Assembly (NCBI RefSeq): GCF_012273655.1
Contig: NZ_JAAWWP010000016.1
Span: forward strand, 124,001-188,000
Origin: Streptomyces physcomitrii
Lineage (GTDB): Bacteria; Actinomycetota; Actinomycetes; Streptomycetales; Streptomycetaceae
DNA: 64,000 bases
Direction: 5' to 3'
Positions 51,485 to 60,154 of this stretch are shown here, piece by piece. The number at the start of each line of letters is the position of its first letter. The stretch's first letter is position 1. The notes beneath the pieces were generated by a model, which was not told the origin of the DNA, did no database searches, and saw nothing but the letters and a program-made list of their open reading frames with translations. The translations under genes and the position numbers were made by a program.

Positions 51485-52804
51485 TCAGCCGATCACCTTG
51501 TCGATCGACTTGACGGCCGCCTCCCAGGCGTCGTCCGGCTCGGTGCCGCGCTGCTCCATGTTGTTGATCTGGGTGGAGATGGTGTCCTTGATCGCCGCGT
51601 CCTTCGGGCCGAGGATCGTCTCGGGGATGGACTCGGCCTCGTCGGCGTAGATCCGGCCGATCGGGGCGTCGTTGAAGTAGGGCAGGGTCGCCTTCTTCAC
51701 GGCGGGCAGCTCGTAGGCGCCCTTGTTGGACGGGAAGGAGCCGATCGCCTTGAAGACGGCGGCCTGCTGCTCGGGGGCGGTGAGCCACTTGACGAGCTTC
51801 GCGGCCTCGTCGACGTGCTTGCCGGTCTTCGGGACGCCGAGGAAGGACCCACCCCAGTTGGCCGCGGTGGCGCCGGGGGCGGTGGTGATGTCCCACTTGC
51901 CCTTGTTCGCGGCACCGGCGTTCACGCTGATCTGACCGGCCATCCAGGCGGGGCAGACCACGGTGGCCATCGTGCCCTTGCGCAGTGCGGCGTTCCACGG
52001 GTCGCTGAACTGGGCGAGGCCCTGGGTCAGCTTCTTGTCCGCCGCCTCGGCCGCGAGGTTCCAGCCCTGCCGGACGCTGGGGCTGTCCTTGTAGATCGCC
52101 TTGCCGTTCTCGTCGTAGTACTGCTTCGCGTGGGAGCTGACCACGGCGTTGTACATGGCGCTGGCGGAGTCCATGAAGTAGGTGCCCGCGGGGGCCTTCT
52201 TCCTGAACTCCTCGCCGAGTTCGAGGTAGTCCTCCCAACCGCCGGAGATCCGGGCGGCGACCTTCTCGCGATCGGTGGGCAGACCGGCCTTCTCGAACAG
52301 CTCGGTGTTGTAGCAGAGCGACATCGGGCCGATGTCGGTACCCGCGCCGATCACCTTTCCGTCGGCCGTGGTGGCCTGCTTCTCCTTCCACGACACGAAC
52401 TCGTCGGCGTCGACGACCTCGCTCAGGTCGGCGAACTGGTCCGCCTTGGTGTCGACGAGCTCCTTGATGCGGCCGACCTCCAGCCCCTGGACGTCGGCGA
52501 GGCCGCTGCCCGAGTTCAACTGCTGGAGCAGCTTGGGGTAGTAGACCTTCTCGTCGGCGGTGGTGTCCTCCTTCACCGTGATGTTCGGGTGCAGTTCGTG
52601 GTACTTGGCGAAGAGACCGGCTTCCTTGTAGCCGAACTGGCCGAAGTCGGCGACGGTCAGCGTGATCTTCCCGTTCGCGTCGGAGGACTCGTCCGAGTCG
52701 TCGCTGCTGCAACCGCTCAGCAGCAGCGCTGAGGCGGTCAGGCCCGTGGTGGCCAGGACCGCGACTCTGCGACTCCGGCCGGCGGCGGTGCGGGTGATAC
52801 GCAT
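51485..52804 (-). CDS. cebE: Cello-oligosaccharide-binding lipoprotein CebE
   Basis: 439 residues. Lipobox LLLSGC (Cys near 32), then an Asp/Ser-rich linker and a family 1 solute-binding domain (ITLTVADFGQFGYKEAGLF). It captures cellobiose and cellotriose at the cell surface. ATG 52804 follows AAGGAG. A perfect CebR box lies 122 bp upstream. Confidence 0.93.
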   Translation of the reverse strand: MRITRTAAGRSRRVAVLATTGLTASALLLSGCSSDDSDESSDANGKITLTVADFGQFGYKEAGLFAKYHELHPNITVKEDTTADEKVYYPKLLQQLNSGSGLADVQGLEVGRIKELVDTKADQFADLSEVVDADEFVSWKEKQATTADGKVIGAGTDIGPMSLCYNTELFEKAGLPTDREKVAARISGGWEDYLELGEEFRKKAPAGTYFMDSASAMYNAVVSSHAKQYYDENGKAIYKDSPSVRQGWNLAAEAADKKLTQGLAQFSDPWNAALRKGTMATVVCPAWMAGQISVNAGAANKGKWDITTAPGATAANWGGSFLGVPKTGKHVDEAAKLVKWLTAPEQQAAVFKAIGSFPSNKGAYELPAVKKATLPYFNDAPIGRIYADEAESIPETILGPKDAAIKDTISTQINNMEQRGTEPDDAWEAAVKSIDKVIG

Positions 52805-52926
52805 TCCACTACTCCTTGTTCCAGGGCGGGACTGGCTCACTGCGTGGCATACGCGCTGGTGAGTGCGGGTGTCGAAGGGGTTCGGGGGAGGACGCGGGCA
52901 GCGCCGTCCACCGGGGGATCCCGGTG

Positions 52927-52940
52927 TGGGAGCGCTCCCA
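52927..52940. promoter_or_regulatory. CebR box upstream of cebE
   Basis: TGGGAGCGCTCCCA, an exact 14-bp match to the known CebR operator. Confidence 0.85.
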
Positions 52941-53672
52941 TGCGTCGATGTCGGAAGAGTCCTGCCTGGGGGGAGGGGTGTCAAGAGTTGAAGATGCTTC
53001 CGTTGCGCGAGCGTGTCCCGCACGTCACGGGAACGTGTCCGCCCGCGGGCTTGCCAGGGCGGTCGGCTGCCTTGCGGCGCACGGCGCGGTTTCGAATTCC
53101 CGCAGGTGGAAGGCGATTTACGGTGCGACCCTGGTCGAGTCTCCAGGAAGAACCGGCCGTTGAGTCGGTTTTTCGGCGGAGTCCGGAAGCGGTCCCCCGA
53201 AGTCCTGGGGTCCCGCCGGGAAGTGAACGGGGTGCGCAGTGGAGAGGGTGGGGGAGCGGAGCCGCGCGTTCTCTGCCCGAAGCCGAAGCCGAAGTTGTCG
53301 GGCCCGGTGGTCGCCGTGCGCGGCTTTCGGCGGTGGCGGGTCCTCGCTCGGCTCGTACCCCGGGGAGGTCCGGTTCGTGCTCTTCGGCGAGGCCGCCTAC
53401 GAGGCCTTCGCATCCGCCCTCGACGGCTGAGCGGAACCGGGGCGGCGCCAGGTGTCCATAGCCCCCCGACCCGGCGAAGACCGGAGGAATCAACCGCGAC
53501 ATGTGCGTGAACGTGCTGAAAATCCAGTCACATCGAGCACTTCCGATCGCCTGACGGCTCGGGCAGAATCGGCCCCCGGTGCTCCGTACGCCCGTCGGCC
53601 AGGCGCGTGCGGTCGGATCCGACGCACCGGCAGTGCCGACCACCTGCGCGAGACCCTGGGAGAACGATCCGG
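52941..53672. other. Gap between cebE and the phospholipase gene
   Basis: Beyond the CebR box I see no intact gene. Overlapping frames on both strands are low in G/C third positions or Arg-rich shadows. Only the macro-domain-like tail at 53347 to 53430 looks protein-derived. Confidence 0.5.
53347..53430 (+). pseudogene. Remnant of a macro-domain (O-acetyl-ADP-ribose deacetylase-like) gene
   Basis: The last 27 codons read like a macro-domain C-terminus: EVRFVLFGEAAYEAFASAL followed by a stop. No in-frame ADP-ribose-binding sequence precedes it; upstream codons are low-complexity Arg/Ser/Gly. A truncated or frameshifted relic is the simplest reading; the match is from memory of the family. Confidence 0.5.
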
Positions 53673-55736
53673 ATGACGGCTATCAACCGACGGCGCTTCA
53701 TGCAGCTCGCGGGCGGCACCGCCGCCATGTCCGCGCTGACCGGCAGCATCGCGAAGGCGGCCGCGATCCCCGCGAACCGCCGCACCGGCTCCCTGGAGGA
53801 CGTCGAGCACATCGTGGTCCTCATGCAGGAGAACCGCTCCTTCGACCACTACTACGGCGCCCTGCGCGGCGTCCGCGGCTTCGGCGACCCGCGCCCGGTG
53901 AAGCTGCCGAACAACAAGCCCGTCTGGTACCAGGCCCAGAACGGCAAGGAGGTCCCGCCCTTCCGGCCCGAGGAGGACGACCTCGGCATGAAGTTCATCG
54001 AGGGCCTCAACCACGACTGGAACGGCGGCCACTCGGCCTTCAACAACGGCAACTACGACAACTGGCTCCCCGCCAAGGGCACCGGCACCATGGCCCACCT
54101 CACCCGCGAGGACATCCCCTTCCACTACGCCCTCGCGGACGCCTTCACCATCTGCGACGCCTACCACTGCTCGCTGATGGGCGCCACCGACCCCAACCGC
54201 TACTACATGTGGTCCGGTTACGTCGGCAACGACGGCACCGGCGGCGGCCCGGTCATCGACAACGCCGAGAAGGGCTACGGCTGGACCACCTACCCCGAGC
54301 GCCTGGAGGAGGCCGGGGTCTCCTGGAAGGTCTACCAGGACATCGGCGACGGACTCGACGCCGAGGGCAAATGGGGCTGGATCGACGACGCCTACCGCGG
54401 CACCTACGGCGACAACTCGCTGCTCTACTTCAACAGTTACCGCAACGCCCAGCCCGGCGACCCGCTCTACGACAAGGCCCGCACCGGCACCGACGCCAAG
54501 GCGGGGGACGGCTACTTCGACCAGCTCAAGGCCGACGTCCTCGCGGGCGAACTCCCCCAGGTCTCCTGGATCGTCGCCCCCGAGGCCTTCTCCGAACACC
54601 CCAACTGGCCCGCCAACTACGGCGCCTGGTACGTGGCCCAGGTCCTGGAGGCGCTCACCGCCGACCCCGAGGTGTGGAGCAGGACCGCACTCCTGCTCAC
54701 CTTCGACGAGAACGACGGCTACTTCGACCACGTGGTGCCGCCCTACGCCCCCGCCTCCGCGAACGACGGCCTCTCCACCGTCGACGTCGAGGGCGAGCAC
54801 TACAAGCCCGGCGCCGGGGACAGCAACATGGCCGGACCCTACGGACTGGGCCAGCGGGTGCCCATGCTGGTCCTCTCGCCCTGGAGCACCGGCGGCTACG
54901 TCTGCTCCCAGACCTTCGACCACACCTCGATCATCCAGTTCATCGAGCGCCGCTTCGGGGTCGCCGAGCCCAATATCTCGCCCTGGCGCCGCGCGGTCTG
55001 CGGCGATCTGACCGCCGCCTTCGACTTCTCCCGCAAGGACCCCGAGGTGCCCGAACTGCCGGACACCGACGCCTATCTGCCGCCCGACCACGAGCGCCAC
55101 GATTCCTGGATCCCGCCCGTCCCCGCCGACGGCAAGCTGCCCGCCCAGGAGTCAGGGAACCGCCCGGCCCGCGCCCTGCCCTACGACCTCGCGGTGGACG
55201 CCGGCCCCGCCGAGGACCCGAAGCGGCTGCGCCTGACCTTCGCCAGCCACGGCAGCACCGGCGCCCACTTCCACGTCACCTCCGACATCCGCAGCGACGC
55301 CCCCTGGGTGTACACGGTCGGCGCCGGGGACACCCTCGACGACACCTGGGCCACCGACGCGGCACAGGAGCAGGCGTACGACCTGACCGTGCACGGCCCC
55401 GCGGGCTTCTACCGGCGCTTCACCGGCCACCTCACCGAGGCGGGCCCCGAGGTCACCGCCCGCCACGACAAGTCCACCGGCCGCACCCGCCTGACCATCC
55501 GCAACACCGGCAAGACGGCCGTCGCCGTCACCGTCACCGACGCCTACCACGGCAGCCGCTCGGTGCGGCGCAGCCTGAAGGCCGGGACGAGCGTCGAGCA
55601 CCTCACCCGGGACGCCGGCCACGGCTGGTACGACGTCTCGGTGACCACCGACCACGACAAGGGCTATCTGCGGCGCTACGCGGGCCATGTCGAGACCGGC
55701 CGCCCGAGCAGCAGCGACCCGGCACTCGGAGTCTGA
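53673..55736 (+). CDS. Tat-exported phospholipase C / acid phosphatase-type phosphoesterase
   Basis: 687 residues. The Tat signal NRRRFMQLAGG begins near residue 5. The phosphoesterase domain (PF04185 type) opens with VEHIVVLMQENRSFDHYYG, where the Glu-Asn and Asp-His residues sit in the metal site; TFDENDGYFDHV near 350 is the second metal motif. Two C-terminal beta domains (about 490 to 680) are of the kind found in PlcN-type phospholipases. It should hydrolyse phosphatidylcholine-like lipids outside the cell, often under phosphate control; I could not identify a clear PHO box. Confidence 0.92.
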   Translation: MTAINRRRFMQLAGGTAAMSALTGSIAKAAAIPANRRTGSLEDVEHIVVLMQENRSFDHYYGALRGVRGFGDPRPVKLPNNKPVWYQAQNGKEVPPFRPEEDDLGMKFIEGLNHDWNGGHSAFNNGNYDNWLPAKGTGTMAHLTREDIPFHYALADAFTICDAYHCSLMGATDPNRYYMWSGYVGNDGTGGGPVIDNAEKGYGWTTYPERLEEAGVSWKVYQDIGDGLDAEGKWGWIDDAYRGTYGDNSLLYFNSYRNAQPGDPLYDKARTGTDAKAGDGYFDQLKADVLAGELPQVSWIVAPEAFSEHPNWPANYGAWYVAQVLEALTADPEVWSRTALLLTFDENDGYFDHVVPPYAPASANDGLSTVDVEGEHYKPGAGDSNMAGPYGLGQRVPMLVLSPWSTGGYVCSQTFDHTSIIQFIERRFGVAEPNISPWRRAVCGDLTAAFDFSRKDPEVPELPDTDAYLPPDHERHDSWIPPVPADGKLPAQESGNRPARALPYDLAVDAGPAEDPKRLRLTFASHGSTGAHFHVTSDIRSDAPWVYTVGAGDTLDDTWATDAAQEQAYDLTVHGPAGFYRRFTGHLTEAGPEVTARHDKSTGRTRLTIRNTGKTAVAVTVTDAYHGSRSVRRSLKAGTSVEHLTRDAGHGWYDVSVTTDHDKGYLRRYAGHVETGRPSSSDPALGV

Positions 55737-55857
55737 CCGGTCCAAGTCGCCGGGTGCGCGGATCCGTGCACCCGGCGCCCGCCGGACCGCTGGCAGCGGG
55801 GCATCGATGTCGGATTCCCGCCAGCGCCGGACACCCTCGGTGCCCGATCCTTGACCC

Positions 55858-57321
55858 ATGCACACCGACACCGAGCGCTGTCTGCGCGCCGTCCGGTCAA
55901 AGGACGCGCGCTTCGACGGGTGGTTCTTCACCGCGGTCCTCACCACCGGGATCTACTGCCGCCCCAGCTGCCCCGTGGTGCCGCCCAAGCCGGAGAACAT
56001 GCGCTTCCACCCGAGCGCCGCCGCCTGCCAGCAGGCCGGCTTCCGCGCCTGCAAGCGCTGCCGCCCCGACACCAGCCCCGGCTCCCCGGAGTGGAACCAG
56101 CGCGCCGACCTGGTCGCCCGCGCGATGCGGCTGATCGCCGACGGGGTGGTCGACCGCGAGGGAGTGCCCGGGCTCGCCGACCGCCTCGGCTACAGCGCCC
56201 GCCAGGTGGAACGCCAGCTGCGCGCCGAACTCGGCGCCGGGCCCCTGGCCTTGGCCCGCTCCCAGCGCGCCCAGACCGCGCGGCTGCTCATCGAGACGAC
56301 CACGCTGCCGATGGCCGAGGTCGCCTTCGCCGCCGGGTTCGCCTCCATCCGCACCTTCAACGACACCGTCCGCGAGGTCTTCGCGCTCTCCCCGAGCGCC
56401 CTGCGCGCCCGCGCCCCGCGCTCCGCGGCCACCCCCGGCGTGATCAGCCTCCGGCTGCCCTTCCGGGCCCCGCTCACCCCGGACAACCTCTTCGGCCACC
56501 TGGCCGCCACCGCCGTACCCGGCGTCGAGGAGTGGCACGCGGGCGCCTACCGCCGCACCCTGCGACTGCCCTACGGCCACGGACTCGCCGCCCTCAGCCC
56601 CGCCCCGGACCACATCGCCTGCCGCCTCACCCTCACCGACCAGCGCGATCTGACCGTGGCCATCAGCCGCTGCCGCCGCCTGCTCGACCTCGACGCGGAC
56701 CCGGTGGCCGTCGACGAGCAACTGCGCGCCGACCCCGCGCTCGCCCCGCTGGTGGACAAGGCCCCGGGGCGCCGCGTGCCGCGCACCGTCGACGAGGCGG
56801 AGTTCGCGGTACGCGCGGTGCTCGGCCAGCAGGTCTCCACCGCCGCTGCCCGCACCCACGCGGCCCGCCTGGTGACGGCGTACGGCGAGCCCGTGGAGGA
56901 CACCGAGGGCGGGCTCAGCCATCTCTTCCCCGACCCGGAGGCCCTCGCCGCCCTGGACCCGGAGGCGCTGGCCCTCCCGCGCAGCCGCCGCCGCACCCTG
57001 ACCACCCTGGTGGCGGCCCTCACCTCGGGAGGCCTGCGGCTCGGCGCCGAGTCCGACTGGGACGAGGCCCGCGCCCGCCTTGGCGAGCTGCCCGGCTTCG
57101 GGCCCTGGACCGTGGAGGTCATCGCGATGCGCGCCCTCGGCGACCCCGACGCCTTCCTCCCCGGCGACCTCGGCATCCGCCGCGCGGCCCGCGAGCTGGG
57201 GCTGCCCTCGACCCCGGCCGCGCTCACCGCCCGCGCCGCGGCCTGGCGGCCCTGGCGCGCCTACGCGGTCCAGTACCTCTGGGCCACCGACGACCACCCG
57301 ATCAACGAACTCCCCGCCTGA
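55858..57321 (+). CDS. alkA: Ada-AlkA fusion: methyl-phosphotriester sensor and 3-methyladenine glycosylase
   Basis: 487 residues. N-terminal Ada domain with the zinc cysteines C34, C38, C65 and C68 (GIYCRPSC; CKRC), of which C34 would be the methyl acceptor; an AraC-type helix-turn-helix (about 85 to 180); AlkA N domain; and a helix-hairpin-helix glycosylase with LGQQVSTAAA and LPGFGPWTVE, and catalytic D437 (FLPGDLGI). It senses alkylation and removes alkylated bases. There is no ribosome site and the mRNA may be leaderless. It is followed by ogt after 62 bp. Confidence 0.94.
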   Translation: MHTDTERCLRAVRSKDARFDGWFFTAVLTTGIYCRPSCPVVPPKPENMRFHPSAAACQQAGFRACKRCRPDTSPGSPEWNQRADLVARAMRLIADGVVDREGVPGLADRLGYSARQVERQLRAELGAGPLALARSQRAQTARLLIETTTLPMAEVAFAAGFASIRTFNDTVREVFALSPSALRARAPRSAATPGVISLRLPFRAPLTPDNLFGHLAATAVPGVEEWHAGAYRRTLRLPYGHGLAALSPAPDHIACRLTLTDQRDLTVAISRCRRLLDLDADPVAVDEQLRADPALAPLVDKAPGRRVPRTVDEAEFAVRAVLGQQVSTAAARTHAARLVTAYGEPVEDTEGGLSHLFPDPEALAALDPEALALPRSRRRTLTTLVAALTSGGLRLGAESDWDEARARLGELPGFGPWTVEVIAMRALGDPDAFLPGDLGIRRAARELGLPSTPAALTARAAAWRPWRAYAVQYLWATDDHPINELPA

Positions 57322-57383
57322 GCCGCCGCCCGTACGCGAGACTCGTCCCCGGCAGCAGGAAACCCGAAAGGCAGAAGACTCGC

Positions 57384-57872
57384 ATGAAGCAGCACATGGT
57401 CACCGAAGGGCTGGGCCCCTACGGCCCGCTCACCCTGGTGGCCACCGACGGCCGTCTCAGCGGCCTGTACATGACCGACCACCGGCACCGGCCGCCCTTC
57501 GAGGAGTTCGGCCACGAGGACCCGGAGCCGTTCACCGAGGTCCGCGCCCAGCTGGCGGCCTACTTCGCCGGTGAGCTCAAGGAGTTCGACCTCCCGCTCG
57601 CCGCGGCGGGCACCGCGTTCCAGCAGCGGGTCTGGCGCGCCCTCCTCGACATCCCCTACGGCGAGACCCGCAGCTACGGCGAACTTGCCACCGCCCTCGG
57701 CAATCCGAAGGCCTCCCGCGCGGTGGGCCTGGCCAACGGCCGCAACCCGGTGAGCATCATCGTCCCCTGCCACCGCGTCATCGGCGCCGACGGCAGCCTG
57801 ACCGGCTACGGCGGCGGCATCGAACGCAAGCGCGGACTGCTCGACTTCGAGCGGGGCGCGGCGCTGTTCTGA
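57384..57872 (+). CDS. ogt: Methylated-DNA--protein-cysteine methyltransferase
   Basis: 162 residues. The acceptor motif IIVPCHRV holds C129; RAVGLANGRNP binds DNA. It repairs O6-methylguanine by suicide transfer. It lies 62 bp after alkA on the same strand and likely shares Ada-controlled induction. The sequence across its stop codon is duplicated downstream. Confidence 0.95.
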   Translation: MKQHMVTEGLGPYGPLTLVATDGRLSGLYMTDHRHRPPFEEFGHEDPEPFTEVRAQLAAYFAGELKEFDLPLAAAGTAFQQRVWRALLDIPYGETRSYGELATALGNPKASRAVGLANGRNPVSIIVPCHRVIGADGSLTGYGGGIERKRGLLDFERGAALF

Positions 57873-57905
57873 GGACGGTGCGGTGGTGTTCTGAGGACGG
57901 TGCGG
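57865..57905 (+). repeat. Tandem duplication across the ogt stop codon
   Basis: TGTTCTGAGGACGGTGCGG occurs at 57865 to 57883 and 57887 to 57905, period 22 bp. A third, diverged copy of the end of the gene (GGCGCGGCGCTCTTCCGAGG) follows near 57920. Confidence 0.85.
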
Positions 57906-58168
57906 CGCCGTTCCAAAAGGGCGCGGCGCTCTTCCGAGGGGCCGCGGGACCCGGCTGTCCTCGGAACTGCCGCGCCCCGACCGGGCGGTACCGCCGATGG
58001 CCGGTAGCGCCGCGATCGGGGCGGTGTGCAGGAGTCGGCCACCCGCCGTCGAGGAGAGCCGGTGCCCGTCCTCGACTACGGCGACCGAGCGGTGGCCGAG
58101 CAGTGGCCGAGCGGCTCCCGCGGCCGGCGCCGCTCAGCGTCGGCGGCGGGAGCCGAGGCCCGGCCCGG

Positions 58169-58891
58169 CTACTTCAGGTGCCGGTCGTAGAAGCGGCCCC
58201 CGTCCTCCACTTCGAACCACGGGGTGCCGACGTGCCCGCCCATATTGGCGTGCAGCGTCTTCTCCTCGCTTCCGAAGGCGTCGAACAGGTCGAGGGCCCG
58301 CTGCCGGGGATTCCCCTCGTCGTCCCACTGCAGCAGCAACAGCAGCGGGACGGTGACCTGCCGGGCCTCCTCGCGCTGGGCGCGGGGCACATAGCCCCCG
58401 GCGAAGAAGCCGGCGGCCCGGATGCGCGGGTCGGCCACCGCGAGGCGGATACCGAGGGCGGTCCACCCCGAGTACCCGACCGGGCCGTCGATCTCGGGCA
58501 GTGTCAGGAGGGCGTCCAGGGTGGTCCGCCACTCCGGGACCGCCCTTTCGACCATCGAGCCGACGAGGGACTCGAAGATCTCGTCGACCGGTTCGCCGGC
58601 CCCCATCGCCCGGCGGAGATCGGCGCGGGCCTGCTCCTCGGCGGCGGTACGGGGCCGGTCACCGCACCCGGCGGCGTCGATGGTCGCCACCGCGTAACCG
58701 GCCGCCGCGGTGTGCCGGGCCCGGGCCCGCAGCCGGGGCTGCGCCATGGGCAGGCCGTTGTTGTGGGCCATGAGAACCAGCGGGGTCGGCGCGGCGGACC
58801 GTGGCGTCCACAGGATGCCGGGGATCTCGCCGAGGGTGAACTCGCGGGAGAGCACGCCGTCTTCGTGGCGCTCTTCAGAGGTGAAGTGCAT
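58169..58891 (-). CDS. Alpha/beta hydrolase, dienelactone-hydrolase-like
   Basis: 240 residues. VLMAHNNG is the oxyanion-hole region, GYSGWTALG the nucleophile elbow with Ser in an unusual G-x-S-x-W context, QWDDEG the acid and MGGHVG the His. It resembles small dienelactone-hydrolase-like esterases of unknown substrate. It lies alone on its strand, downstream of the sirtuin gene. Confidence 0.82.
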   Translation of the reverse strand: MHFTSEERHEDGVLSREFTLGEIPGILWTPRSAAPTPLVLMAHNNGLPMAQPRLRARARHTAAAGYAVATIDAAGCGDRPRTAAEEQARADLRRAMGAGEPVDEIFESLVGSMVERAVPEWRTTLDALLTLPEIDGPVGYSGWTALGIRLAVADPRIRAAGFFAGGYVPRAQREEARQVTVPLLLLLQWDDEGNPRQRALDLFDAFGSEEKTLHANMGGHVGTPWFEVEDGGRFYDRHLK

Positions 58892-59160
58892 GGTCGTGCC
58901 TTTCGGGAGGGCTCAGAAACGGCGCTCCCGGACGACCTGTCGCCCAGCCGTGACCCCGGAGGAGAGCACCCATGTCGATACGTTCACGGGTACCACCTCC
59001 TCGTTCTCTCGCACGGCCTCCGGCAGAGTAGCAGCGGCCGCCGCGGTCCGTTCAACGGTTTTTCCGCGGTGCCGGACGGGCCGGACTCCACCGGGCCGCG
59101 CACCGACGCGATCCCGCTTCTGCGGTCCCAACTGGCGCCCCCTGCCGTCCTGTTGGATGC

Positions 59161-59946
59161 TCACCCCGACAGTTCGGCGAGCAGCCTCGGCAGCGCCGTG
59201 CCGATCGGCTCGCGGACCACCTCGTCGGCCAGTTCGTCGTACGGGGTGGCCTCGGCGTTGACGATGACCAGCCGCGCCCCGTGGTCGGCGGCGACGCCCG
59301 CGAGACCGGCCGCGGGCTGCACCTGGAGGCTGCTGCCGACCGCGAAGAAGACCTCACAGGCCTTCGCGACCGCCACCGCCTCGGCGAGCACCGCGCTGTC
59401 CAGGCTCTGGCCGAACATCACGGTCGCCGTCTTGAGGATGCCGCCGCAGACCAGGCAGCCCGGATCCGCCTCGCCCGCCTCGACCCGGTCGAGCGCCTCC
59501 CGCAGCCCGGAACGCGCCCCGCACTGCGTGCACACGATCGACCGTGCGCTGCCGTGCAGTTCGAGCACCTTGCGGGCGGGCATCCCGGCGAGCTGGTGCA
59601 GCCCGTCGACGTTCTGCGTGATGACCCGCACCGGCGTGCCCGCCCGCTCAAGCCGGGCCACCGCCTCGTGCGCGGCGTTGGGCCGCGCGTCCAGGGTCCG
59701 GTTGGCCCGCCGCAGCTGCCAGGAACGGCGCCTGATCTCCGGGTCGTTCATGTAGTACGCGTAGGTGACCAGCTTCTCCGCCTCCGGGTCCCGCCGCCAC
59801 AGCCCCTGCGGTCCGCGGTAGTCGGGGATGCCCGAGTCGGTGGAGATACCGGCCCCGCTGAGGATCGCCACCAGCGGCCCGCGCCCCTCGCCGGAGGCGG
59901 GCGTTTCGGTGGACGAGGCCTGGGTCTGCGCGCCGTCGGAAGCCAT
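59161..59946 (-). CDS. Sir2-family NAD-dependent deacylase
   Basis: 261 residues. The sirtuin motifs are present: GAGISTDSGIPDYRG near 31, ITQNVDGLH near 108, catalytic His in LELHGS, and the zinc ribbon with CTQC and CLVC. FAVGSSLQVQPA completes the NAD site. It removes acyl groups from lysines, often on acyl-CoA synthetases. The N-terminal 25 residues are disordered. Confidence 0.93.
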   Translation of the reverse strand: MASDGAQTQASSTETPASGEGRGPLVAILSGAGISTDSGIPDYRGPQGLWRRDPEAEKLVTYAYYMNDPEIRRRSWQLRRANRTLDARPNAAHEAVARLERAGTPVRVITQNVDGLHQLAGMPARKVLELHGSARSIVCTQCGARSGLREALDRVEAGEADPGCLVCGGILKTATVMFGQSLDSAVLAEAVAVAKACEVFFAVGSSLQVQPAAGLAGVAADHGARLVIVNAEATPYDELADEVVREPIGTALPRLLAELSG

Positions 59947-60056
59947 GACGCGAGGGTACGCAGGAGGCCGCGGCCCGGGCGAGCGGATAGCGCGGGGGAG
60001 GGGGGACGGGGAGCCCCGGGGAGGTACTGAGGAGCAAGGTGGTGCCCCGCGGGCGG

Positions 60057-60072
60057 TAGAAAGCGCTTTCTA
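60057..60072. promoter_or_regulatory. LacI-type palindrome upstream of glycerate kinase
   Basis: TAGAAAGCGCTTTCTA, a perfect 16-bp palindrome, followed by a possible -10 TAGGGT at 60081 to 60086. The centre GCGC and AT arms fit a LacI/GntR-type operator. No regulator gene is adjacent. Confidence 0.65.
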
Positions 60073-60154
60073 AGTCTTGCTAGGGTCCGGATACCGGCCC
60101 CGGCGAGACCCGCCCGGCCGCTGACCAAGACATCCCCGAGGCGAGGAGCACACG

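Noticed and set aside
52981..53643. Leftward 220-codon frame between cebE and the phospholipase gene
   Set aside because: Arg/Pro/Gly-rich, no family pattern, and it runs over the promoter region of the phospholipase gene.
58972..59031. A 19-codon rightward frame with GGAGGAG upstream (begins MSIRSRVPPP)
   Set aside because: It has a good ribosome site but no promoter, no downstream gene on that strand and a sequence typical of chance Pro/Arg codons.
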